Below, piece by piece: positions 45,001 through 50,144 of a stretch of 64,000 bases of DNA; position 1 is the first letter of the stretch, and every line of letters begins with the position of its first letter. Under the pieces are notes generated by a model. It was not told where the DNA came from and made no database searches. It worked only from the letters and a program-made list of their open reading frames with translations. The DNA is from Brevibacillus sp. SYP-B805 (lineage in GTDB: Bacteria > Bacillota > Bacilli > Brevibacillales > Brevibacillaceae), in contig NZ_JAALGD010000006.1 of the NCBI RefSeq assembly GCF_011059135.1, forward strand, positions 1 through 64,000, in the 5' to 3' direction. The position numbers were made by a program, and so were the translations under genes.

Positions 45001-46033
45001 TTCCACGATTGCCGTCAGGGTGTGGGGAGAATCGGCACTCGACTCTGGGTTCGAGGTTCAGAGCAGAGACAACTTGCCTTCCAGCGTGTACATTCCGCCT
45101 AAGAAGGACATCCCGTCTAGCATTACGGTGCTGTCCCAGTATTGGGCAGGTCATATAACTGTTCCATTCCATAAGAACAGTGAAATACGCTCCTACCTTA
45201 GTGTGAGGGTAAAAGCCGCAGCCGACCTGGAATCCGAAAATGGGGTGAGGTCAGGTTGGTTAGGTTCTCACCTTGCGATCAGAGTAAATAAGTGGAAAGA
45301 GACTCCATCCCATATCGTGGTAAGAGTGCGGGACGACGATGACTTGAGCGGTAGCTTTACAGTCAGAGCTTGGGACAAGGCTGACTTATACGGTAACATC
45401 CAGGCCCGGAAGTATCGAGAATCCGACCTGTACATGAGCTGTAAGGTCAGAAGAACCGAATACTCCGAGATTGACGGTAGTTTTACGGTTAGGCAGTTTG
45501 GGGAGTCCTGCTTATTCTCCACTATCTCTGTCAGGGTTTGGGAGAAAGCTGACCTCCCTTCGGTGCTCGACATTCGGAGATGGGACCGAGCACAGCTACC
45601 TGCTACGCTCGATATTAAAGAGCATGGTAACCTTGATGGTCATATCGCAGTACGGCGAGATTCCAGTTTCAAGCTTCCTTCGTACATCGAAATTTGGAGA
45701 AGGTCATTCCTAGATTCCAGTATTACGGTAAGGAGAACGGAGACATCAGATCTGAGCGGCAACACGTTTGTAAGGTCAGTCAGCCAGTTACCGTCCTCTA
45801 TATCCGTATACCAGCACAGCAACCTCGACGGGGATATCTCGGTTCGCAGAAATGAAAGCAGCGCCCTTCCAGGTTGCATAGATGTATGGATAACGCGAAT
45901 GTTGGATGGTCATATTGAGGTAAGGAGAAATGGGGAATCGAATCTTGACGGTCACACGTTTGTAAGGTCAGTGAGCCAGATGGAGTGTAACATTGAGGTT
46001 CTCACGGATTACCCATACGCTTACATTTTGTAA
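42047..46033 (+). CDS. Giant fibre: LamG, 12/14-residue repeats, DNRLRE domain
   Basis: The 1328-residue protein has an N-terminal concanavalin/LamG-like jelly roll at residues 20-230 (VTFEAWFYY, TWYHIAGSYDD, YLNGAPQG), then eight exact 38-residue superrepeats (42872-43783). These in turn are 12+12+14-residue units starting DLPSS or QLPS. A DNRLRE/CBM-like domain follows at about 585-750 (REAVPRLNYG, RSFVGFDLD, DVTEAIRKW), then some 40 more 12- and 14-residue units to the end. The architecture suggests a very long beta-solenoid fibre carrying two carbohydrate-binding domains. ATG 42047 preferred, GTG 42038 possible. Confidence 0.65.
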   Translation: MFVTKGLVLSLHAALADKGLVKGTNEAPTVKWYDLSKKGNHGILYGFDYVPESGWVGNNSQTDPYSLYFDGTNDYVDCGSADSLKPTASVTFEAWFYYVGGYVVLTSGGHLPNNQGVAIAFNDAGELEIHVKTATREAKFNFGVLSRTTWYHIAGSYDDTTGYLSAYLNGAPQGRVLATSGTFSAPPTNLIIGKNSTDDTKWFRGAVPVVRLYDRALSMDEVGENYLAGYVLYRDVSNLPSRITVPERKDLSSSLKVGIGGYAKGSYRIIPSGVSDITSYILVKKTSDIPGSAYVNPNTSLRARYRTIPSESSDLESSISVTRTNDISGSVSVNPHTNVTAAYRIETLYADDIESSLAVIQGGSLPARLAIPLSSRLIAKYKVQPLSVCDLTSSIEVKGSGNLPGNIKVNITGNLVAKYRLNGIEVADLPSSLGIASVSQLPSTVGVNSHARLRAKYGMITGGSSDLSSSLQITSTSNLPSNIKVSTRNRLVGRYSVVLGGTANLESELRVTATANLDSSLSIPSYAKVTARYNILGIYVGDLPSSFTIREVSDLPSLVRVSPYNSMTVKYDVIEPPVYGVTLYPNKDAFVREAVPRLNYGIEEQMYAGYSGSERFRSFVGFDLDSASIPKTNTTIKKAELKLYFDGLNEPTKSVQVIEPTQDWTEYGITWQNQPFPFGFDSPTSVYDGINIVMDVGGNSRYIAIDVTEAIRKWHEGIKPNFGFIMKALDESENSVVHFLTKEQKSFRPMLEITYYDTHIYSFGRDSILSEITARQSKVADLPSHFYVRSFQGSAELAGNIFANNPRDLFSYMTANRASTVSEMSVRRTAYSDLDGSITASKKDASWLAGSILVNKQIMPSNLYVLYRRDLFSHVAVRRWSKPFPELPTSITVNRADTVGEIGVRVEAFTDWESDVVISRGFMEGSLSVLEKSNLDGELSVRSWQENNLPVEGFVRYHDSLPGSVVIHKDYLPGCMEVVYISEMPSTIAVRVWGESALDSGFEVQSRDNLPSSVYIPPKKDIPSSITVLSQYWAGHITVPFHKNSEIRSYLSVRVKAAADLESENGVRSGWLGSHLAIRVNKWKETPSHIVVRVRDDDDLSGSFTVRAWDKADLYGNIQARKYRESDLYMSCKVRRTEYSEIDGSFTVRQFGESCLFSTISVRVWEKADLPSVLDIRRWDRAQLPATLDIKEHGNLDGHIAVRRDSSFKLPSYIEIWRRSFLDSSITVRRTETSDLSGNTFVRSVSQLPSSISVYQHSNLDGDISVRRNESSALPGCIDVWITRMLDGHIEVRRNGESNLDGHTFVRSVSQMECNIEVLTDYPYAYIL
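42872..43783 (+). repeat. Eight tandem 114-bp (38-residue) coding repeats
   Basis: Each unit is a 12+12+14-residue triad such as DLPSSLGIASVS, QLPSTVGVNSHA, RLRAKYGMITGGSS. Length is constant in all eight copies. A partial 26-residue unit precedes at 42794. The DNA has diverged between units. Confidence 0.8.
44372..46018 (+). repeat. About 40 units of 12 or 14 residues in the fibre C-terminal half
   Basis: Units follow the pattern L(P/D/S)(S/G).I.V(R)..., for example DLYGNIQARKYRES (14) and QLPSSISVYQHS (12). The first part is more irregular than the last 200 residues, where units abut without gaps. They share the core of the 38-residue superrepeat, so the whole protein derives from one short strand-turn element. 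Confidence 0.75.
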
Positions 46034-46061
46034 AGGACCCACCTACAAGGCGGGTCCTTTT
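46032..46061 (+). terminator. Terminator of the fibre operon
   Basis: AAAGGACCC and GGGTCCTTT form a stem (extended by CC/GG), followed by TGG; the stop codon of the 42047 gene overlaps its left edge. Confidence 0.8.
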
Positions 46062-46115
46062 GGTTCCACTTTCAGAAAGTTTAATTTCGCTAACGCGATA
46101 AAGGATGAAAGTATA

Positions 46116-46167
46116 AGAAAAACTTCGGCTTTCGCCATGAAGACTTGGCGATAAGTCGAGTTTTTCT
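46116..46167. terminator. Large imperfect hairpin, possible bidirectional terminator
   Basis: AGAAAAAC...TTTCGCC (46116-46136) pairs with GGCGATAAG...GTTTTTCT (46147-46167), with small internal bulges and a ten-base loop. A and T tracts at the stem base allow termination either way. It insulates the fibre operon from the right-end module. Confidence 0.6.
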
Positions 46168-46193
46168 AATTTTCAAATGACATGCGCCTCTCA

Positions 46194-46224
46194 TTGGATT
46201 CTCGTGAAATCACTTCGTATAAGG
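46194..46224 (+). promoter_or_regulatory. 31-bp promoter-like element, copy 1
   Basis: TTGGATTC, 12 bases, TTCGTATAAGG. It precedes the small gene at 46253. Four copies of this pattern occur in the right-end module (also 48340, 49308, 49447), each just before a small gene. Spacing of TTGGAT to GTATAA is 17 bases, like a -35/-10 pair. Confidence 0.7.
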
Positions 46225-46252
46225 TACGTGAAAGGTAAGAAGGGGTGAAGTT

Positions 46253-46402
46253 ATGGAAGAGAGTATTGGGGTGACGGATCGTTCATGTGACGAATGGTTC
46301 CGTGATGTGAACCTTTCTGCACAGACCCCGACAATGCTAGTTGCCCGGGTAGGTCGTGAGTATGCTGGGGAGGCGCAGAAAGACCGGGGGGGCAGCTCCT
46401 GA
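46253..46402 (+). CDS. Small protein, possibly frameshifted at a G7 run
   Basis: ATG 46253 follows AAGGGGTG and opens 49 codons (MEESIGVTDRSCDEWF at the start) ending TGA. A run of seven G (46386-46392) lies near the end. With one G fewer, the frame would continue to TAA at 46449, a few bases before the ribosome-binding site of the next gene, giving about 65 residues with a coding-like end (DQHLVSVRKSPKEEMV). So either the gene is short, or the run is a sequencing or phase-variable site. Promoter copy 1 lies upstream. Function unknown. Confidence 0.55.
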   Translation: MEESIGVTDRSCDEWFRDVNLSAQTPTMLVARVGREYAGEAQKDRGGSS

Positions 46403-46465
46403 CCAGCACCTGGTATCCGTGAGGAAATCTCCGAAGGAAGAAATGGTCTAATAAGGAGGATAAGC

Positions 46466-46900
46466 ATGGAGATAAAGCTGACGGCGAAATTCTGCTACAA
46501 AAGCAGCAAGGAATCAGTGAGCCTTTCGTGGGTTGAAAAGAACCCGAAGATTATTCAGAAGAAGAAAGATAGTGATGAGGTTCTTCGGGAGATTACGCTG
46601 ACTGTAGAAGGTGTAAAGCAAGAGTACCGAAAGCTCCTGGTCAACTATAAGAACGAAGGGAAAGCCTTTTCCGTTCAGGACGTAAACGGAAAAATTCACC
46701 TCATCGATATGACGGAAGTAAAGTACATTGAGCTGGATGCTGCCGAGATTGAGGGAGGAAAAGAGGCGGTCACCGCTGAGGTACATAATGCACCCGACGA
46801 TACACAATTCAGCCCCCAATCGAGTGGAACCAATATGAAGAAGAAAAACGGTATTGTGGAAGCTCTGGGGGTAAAACCCAAGAGGCATACGCTTAATTAA
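46466..46900 (+). CDS. Protein of unknown function
   Basis: The 144-residue, lysine- and glutamate-rich protein has a beta-rich first 80 residues (LREITLTVEGVKQEYRKLL) and a disordered-looking C-terminus ending in basic residues (KKKNGIVEALGVKPKRHTL). AAGGAGG lies seven bases before the ATG. It is expressed with the small gene upstream from promoter copy 1. The basic tail could bind nucleic acid, but no domain is recognised. Confidence 0.65.
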   Translation: MEIKLTAKFCYKSSKESVSLSWVEKNPKIIQKKKDSDEVLREITLTVEGVKQEYRKLLVNYKNEGKAFSVQDVNGKIHLIDMTEVKYIELDAAEIEGGKEAVTAEVHNAPDDTQFSPQSSGTNMKKKNGIVEALGVKPKRHTLN

Positions 46901-46913
46901 GGGGGCGTACAAC

Positions 46914-47114
46914 ATGACGTATCGGTTGACGTATTCGTTTGATAAGGAGGAAGTAATTTCCGAGATTCTTACCTGTGAGTCTGAATCCATTCTCGGGGCC
47001 TACGAACACGCTATCCAGTATTTGGAGAAGCAGTACGGTCCAGCGAAGATCTTAACAATGATAGGGTTAAGCATACTTCTGTTGGATTTTGTTGGTAAAA
47101 AAATGGTGAATTAA
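46914..47114 (+). CDS. Small protein with C-terminal hydrophobic segment
   Basis: The 66-residue protein has a soluble N-terminal half (YRLTYSFDKEEVISEIL) and a hydrophobic segment near residues 47-60 (ILTMIGLSILLLDFVG) that could be a membrane anchor. GGGGGCG precedes the ATG. It is 13 bases after the previous gene, in the same operon. Just downstream lies the LexA-like box. Function unknown. Confidence 0.6.
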   Translation: MTYRLTYSFDKEEVISEILTCESESILGAYEHAIQYLEKQYGPAKILTMIGLSILLLDFVGKKMVN

Positions 47115-47126
47115 ACCAAAAGATAG

Positions 47127-47155
47127 TGGAACATATGTTCGCATTTTGGTAAAAT
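47127..47155 (+). promoter_or_regulatory. LexA (SOS) box overlapping a promoter
   Basis: GGAACATATGTTCG (47128-47141) matches the Bacillota LexA consensus CGAAC-N4-GTTCG at all but the first base. It overlaps a -35-like TGGAAC (47127-47132), with TAAAAT 17 bases downstream at 47150-47155. A repressor bound here would block the promoter. This is the best candidate for DNA-damage induction of the element. Confidence 0.7.
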
Positions 47156-47166
47156 GGGGGTACTCT

Positions 47167-47483
47167 ATGGTCGTACAGTTTCATGATTAAGGGGTTGACT
47201 ACCCTAATGCTGTTGAGCGCGCAAAAGCATTACCAATTCTCGCCGTCCTCCAATTAACATCGAGGGCATACCAGACGAAAGGGGAAAAGACCATAAGCGA
47301 ACATTACCTGATGAACTGGCAGGGAAGTACACCAGGAAACGTCACACTTATACGTCGGAGCGGGGTTTCTCAGAACCGGCCTTTCGAAAGGATGAAGCGG
47401 GGTTTGATGAAGAAATCCGAGCCGTGACGTTCCCTGTTCGGACATCGGACGGTAGCTTAAGGTTCATTAATAAGAGACCATAA
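47167..47483 (+). pseudogene. Interrupted small gene directly after the SOS promoter
   Basis: ATG 47167 with GGGGG six bases before opens seven codons, then TAA. The same frame continues GVDYPNAVERAKALPILAV. A second frame then reads coding-like sequence (PPINIEGIPDERGKD, later EEIRAVTFPVRTSDGSLRF) to TAA at 47481. Read together it could be one gene of about 100 residues with a nonsense codon and a frameshift. No family recognised. Sequencing error or recoding cannot be excluded. Confidence 0.4.
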
Positions 47484-47497
47484 AGGCTTTCTCAATG

Positions 47498-47695
47498 AGA
47501 TGAATATTGATAAGAAAGAGATTGTATATGGCCTATACTATGTAAGGATTAAAAACGGTAACTCTATTCTTCGATAATGACAAAGACGGCGTTGAGTGTA
47601 CTCTGAAATCGGACAATCTGATTTCTTCACTCTCAGCGATAAAGATGAATGCAGCAATTCATCATACGGTCATTTTTTTCGAGGGGGGACGGTAA
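47498..47695 (+). pseudogene. Small gene with an apparent +1 frameshift before the sigma gene
   Basis: ATG 47498 opens MNIDKKEIVYGLYYVRIKNG, then stops after five more codons. One base on, the next frame reads VTLFFDNDKDGVECTLKSDN and continues coding-like to TAA, which abuts the ATG of the sigma-factor gene (TAAATG). Joined by a +1 shift near 47556-47560 it would give about 66 residues, positioned for coupling with the sigma gene. Function unknown. Confidence 0.45.
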
Positions 47696-48253
47696 ATGGG
47701 TACAAGTGTAAATGCAGGTTTCGATGAGCTATATGCGATGGATGAAGTTGAAGAGATACTGGCAAAGGTTAAAAAGAAGTGTGAAATAAAGTTAAAAGGA
47801 AAACGGTTCGCGGGAATGGAGCACGAAGATGTTGTCCAAGAAGTCCTTTTCAAAACCTATAAAGTGTTGGATAAGTACGACAGCAGTATTGCAAAGATCA
47901 ATACTTTCTTAAACTCCGTCATCGACAACATGATTAAGGACTGCTACAAGTCCACTATGTCCGGTAAGAACCTTGCTGTTGTAAACGCAATCGACATCGC
48001 AGGTTTGATAAAGGCTGAAGTTAAGGAAGAAGGGGTTTGCTACCATGTTGGCGTCGAAGATAGGGGTTTTGAAAATTGTGAAGTTTTGATGGACATTATG
48101 GAAAACATGGGTCTTAATGACCGTGAACGACAAGTATTTAAACTTCGTTCCGCAGGGTATGAGTACCAGGAAATTGCGAAGATGGTGGGCGTAAGTAAAT
48201 CAAGGGTCCAACAGATTTGGAAGAGTATCGTCGTTAAATACGAAACCCTTTAA
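47696..48253 (+). CDS. Sigma-70-family factor (region 2 and region 4)
   Basis: The 185-residue protein has an N-terminal region-2-like domain, where EHEDVVQEVLFKTYKVLDKYD resembles the 2.1-2.2 helix and FLNSVIDNMIKDCYK the 2.3-2.4 part. The C-terminal region 4 has a clear HTH (LNDRERQVFKLRSAGYEYQE, then VGVSKSRVQQIWKS). It resembles the phage-encoded late sigma factors (PBSX Xpf-like) and ECF-type factors. GAGGGGGG precedes the ATG. A terminator follows. It lies just downstream of the SOS promoter region, so it is a good candidate for the switch that turns on the other promoters of the element. Confidence 0.75.
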   Translation: MGTSVNAGFDELYAMDEVEEILAKVKKKCEIKLKGKRFAGMEHEDVVQEVLFKTYKVLDKYDSSIAKINTFLNSVIDNMIKDCYKSTMSGKNLAVVNAIDIAGLIKAEVKEEGVCYHVGVEDRGFENCEVLMDIMENMGLNDRERQVFKLRSAGYEYQEIAKMVGVSKSRVQQIWKSIVVKYETL

Positions 48254-48310
48254 TATAGATCCGGTAAAAGAAGAGCCACCATGATCCGACGAACTTTGCC
48301 TGCACACTGG

Positions 48311-48338
48311 AATCCCGCTGAGAAAGCGGGAATTTTTT
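48311..48338 (+). terminator. Terminator after the sigma-factor gene
   Basis: TCCCGCT and AGCGGGA around GAGAA, followed by ATTTTTTAT. Confidence 0.85.
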
Positions 48339-48339
48339 A

Positions 48340-48370
48340 TTGGATTCACGTTCATTCGCTTCGTATAGGG
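48340..48370 (+). promoter_or_regulatory. 31-bp promoter-like element, copy 2
   Basis: TTGGATTC, 12 bases, TTCGTATAGGG. It begins directly after the preceding terminator. Between it and the CYTH-like gene lies only a possible 22-codon frame (ATG 48436) that ends AAGAGGGGGTAA and supplies the next ribosome-binding site. Confidence 0.65.
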
Positions 48371-48502
48371 CAGATAGGAGGGGGAGAAGGATAGGGCAAA
48401 CAACTCCGAACTGCCGGCCATTACAACATGGTTTGGACGGAGCAAGACCTCAATGTGACATACCGCCTTGCTATCCACAGAATGAAGAGGGGGTAAATTT
48501 CA

Positions 48503-48991
48503 TTGGATACAAAGATTGCGCGCAAGTGGTTATGCAACTGGGAGTCGGTTCCGAAAGGCATGAACCTTCAGGACTGCCTCTCCATTATCCAAAACTACCT
48601 AATGGCTAGCGATATGGAAGTCCGGATACTTAAGCAAACTTCCCTCAAGACGGGGGAGGAAAAATTCTTCGTCTCCATTAGATCAGAGATGGGGTTGGTA
48701 CGGCAAGAGACTGAGGTTGAAATTGCAGAAGGAACTTTCGAGTGGTTATATGCCATAACAGGAACCAACGCTCTGCTGAAAGACCGTTTTGTGATTCAAG
48801 AAGAAACTGTCGGAGAGTTCAATGTTGATATGTATTACGACCAAAAATTGAACATCATCGGGAAGGAGTTCCCTGACGCAGAGACGGCGAAGCAGTTTAT
48901 CCCTCCTGCGTGGTTTGGAGAAGAGGTTACAGACAACTCAAAGTTTAAGGCTCAGAGCCTTTGGAAAGAGTTGAACGGAGTTGAGTTCTAG
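48503..48991 (+). CDS. CYTH-like (triphosphate tunnel) protein with altered active site
   Basis: The 162-residue protein follows the CYTH family pattern: N-terminal strand KIARKWL where the family has EIERKFL, MEVRILKQ, EKFFVSIRSE, EVEIAEGTFEWL, LLKDRFVIQE, FNVDMYYD, and a C-terminal PPAWFGEEVTDNSKFKAQSL that is highly characteristic. Both glutamates of the ExExK signature are replaced (K and A), and the late acidic strand reads IIGKEF rather than AEVEF, so metal-triphosphate catalysis is doubtful. It may bind nucleotide or polyphosphate. TTG start after AGAGGGGG. The 22-codon frame upstream may be a leader. Confidence 0.6.
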   Translation: MDTKIARKWLCNWESVPKGMNLQDCLSIIQNYLMASDMEVRILKQTSLKTGEEKFFVSIRSEMGLVRQETEVEIAEGTFEWLYAITGTNALLKDRFVIQEETVGEFNVDMYYDQKLNIIGKEFPDAETAKQFIPPAWFGEEVTDNSKFKAQSLWKELNGVEF

Positions 48992-49052
48992 TGCTTGCAC
49001 GGACAGTTCGATAGTTGGTTCTGTCAATAAGAGAAAAAAGGGGTAGAGCAAA

Positions 49053-49307
49053 TTGCTTAAACTGTTCCTTTCCGATAAGGCTGTGAAGAAGTCTGTTGAT
49101 GAGGTTGGTCCTGATGTTGTCGAGTTCTTTCTGGACACAGCTATGGACGAAGCCGGCTGTTTCAAGACTTTCTACTCTCCCAACCTGGGCGGGCGGTTGT
49201 TCTATGTGGAAAAGATGCCCCGTGTAAACCCAATGCTTCGCATCAAGTTTGAGGTTTTGGAAGAGTTATCAGATGGTTCCGATGAAAATGAAAATGCAGA
49301 TGAGTAA
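49053..49307 (+). CDS. Small protein of unknown function
   Basis: The 84-residue, acidic protein has a helical first half (DKAVKKSVDEVGPDVVEFFL), one Cys near 35, and ends in a run of D, E and N. TTG start with AAAAAGGGG before it. It is followed at once by promoter copy 3. No family recognised. Confidence 0.55.
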   Translation: MLKLFLSDKAVKKSVDEVGPDVVEFFLDTAMDEAGCFKTFYSPNLGGRLFYVEKMPRVNPMLRIKFEVLEELSDGSDENENADE

Positions 49308-49338
49308 TTGGATTCTAGCTCCGTCACCTCGTATAAGG
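49308..49338 (+). promoter_or_regulatory. 31-bp promoter-like element, copy 3
   Basis: TTGGATTC, 12 bases, CTCGTATAAGG. It starts on the last base of the previous stop codon and precedes a 26-codon frame at 49379. Confidence 0.7.
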
Positions 49339-49378
49339 CAGGTGACGGAGCTTTCAATTTATCAGCGAGGTGATAGCG

Positions 49379-49459
49379 GTGGCGAGAAATCCTGTGAACT
49401 TGTTGAACGCGAAGTCACCCTCTGTGGGTGACACTTTTGGTCTGAACTGGATTGGATGA
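49379..49459 (+). CDS. Possible 26-residue peptide
   Basis: GTG 49379 with GAGGTGA five bases before opens 26 codons (ARNPVNLLNAKSPSVGDTF within). It lies directly downstream of promoter copy 3, and its end overlaps copy 4. Good ribosome-binding site and position support it; function unknown. Confidence 0.5.
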   Translation: MARNPVNLLNAKSPSVGDTFGLNWIG

Positions 49460-49477
49460 AAAGTACTTCGTATAAGG
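49447..49477 (+). promoter_or_regulatory. 31-bp promoter-like element, copy 4
   Basis: CTGGATTG, 12 bases, TTCGTATAAGG. It has the same spacing as the other copies and precedes the 26-codon frame coupled to the dUTPase-like gene. Confidence 0.7.
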
Positions 49478-49499
49478 CAAATGAGGAGGTGAGCACGCC

Positions 49500-49580
49500 A
49501 TGCAAATGCTGAGAGAAACATCGCAAAAAAGGCTTGCTAAGGAGTTTGTGCCAAGTCATAACCCAGGGGTGGACTCTTGA
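49500..49580 (+). CDS. Possible 26-residue peptide coupled to the dUTPase-like gene
   Basis: ATG 49500 follows AGGAGGTG by eight bases and opens 26 basic codons (MQMLRETSQKRLAKEF at the start). Its TGA overlaps the ATG of the next gene (TGATG), so translation of the dUTPase-like gene depends on it. This is a strong case for a real small gene or leader. Confidence 0.55.
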   Translation: MQMLRETSQKRLAKEFVPSHNPGVDS

Positions 49581-50077
49581 TGCAACAATTCGATGATATT
49601 CAGAAGCACCTGGAGAAAAAAAGCCGCAACCTTGCTAAGTACGAGGAAATGACCAAGAAAATCCCCTTGCCTTACAAGCGTTTCGATAAAGAAATCCCCG
49701 CTCTATTTAGGAAGGATGTGCGTAACGCAGGGTTTGACTTGTTTGCTCGCATCCCAATGCCGATGACAGTAGAGCCAGGACAGGCAGTTTTCATCCCGCT
49801 CAATGTGGCGACCGAAATCCCTCCCTTTGCAGTGGGGCTGCTTTTCCAACGCTCATCCACATTTAGCAAGTGGAAGGTCATGCTGACCAATAGTGTTGGG
49901 GTGATCGATTCACTGTTCTGCGGTGATCACGATGAGTGGGGGGCCGAGTTTATCAACGTCACGCAGGAAACCGCCGTCATCAATCCGGGTGATAAGGTTT
50001 GCCAAGCAGTGTTTCTTCCGCTCCTGCCAGTCAATCCAGTGGAGGTAGACGAATTGGGTAACGCTGACCGTGGTTGA
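49580..50077 (+). CDS. dUTPase-like protein lacking motif V
   Basis: The 165-residue protein has trimeric dUTPase motifs: I (AGFDLFA, 50-56), II (FQRSS, 89-93), III (GVIDSLFCGD, 107-116, with Phe where a Tyr binds the uracil) and IV (NPGDKVCQAV, 136-145). It ends ADRG, just where motif V (RG..GFGSTG, which closes over the phosphates) should begin. Catalysis is probably weak or lost. Phage dUTPases without full activity can act as regulators, and no replication genes are present to explain a metabolic role. Translation is coupled to the upstream small frame. Confidence 0.7.
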   Translation: MQQFDDIQKHLEKKSRNLAKYEEMTKKIPLPYKRFDKEIPALFRKDVRNAGFDLFARIPMPMTVEPGQAVFIPLNVATEIPPFAVGLLFQRSSTFSKWKVMLTNSVGVIDSLFCGDHDEWGAEFINVTQETAVINPGDKVCQAVFLPLLPVNPVEVDELGNADRG

Positions 50078-50144
50078 TACGGATTATAAAGCGGTTTGAA
50101 GAGTTGACCCTTCTTCTCAAACCGACATCGAAAGGACTGGCTGC

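Larger units (their letters stand above)
47115..47695 (+). other. SOS-promoter region with disrupted small genes
   Basis: This 581-base stretch begins with a LexA-type box and promoter. Two coding-like but interrupted frames follow (about 47167-47483 and 47498-47695). The gap therefore looks like two small genes each carrying a frameshift or stop. GCCTATACTATG occurs at 47531. Confidence 0.55.

Noticed and set aside
24537-46033. Diversity-generating retroelement acting on the fibres
   Set aside because: No reverse transcriptase gene and no template-repeat pair were seen in the window.
48436-48504. 22-codon frame between promoter copy 2 and the CYTH-like gene as a gene
   Set aside because: No ribosome-binding site precedes its ATG; it may only supply the ribosome-binding site of the next gene.
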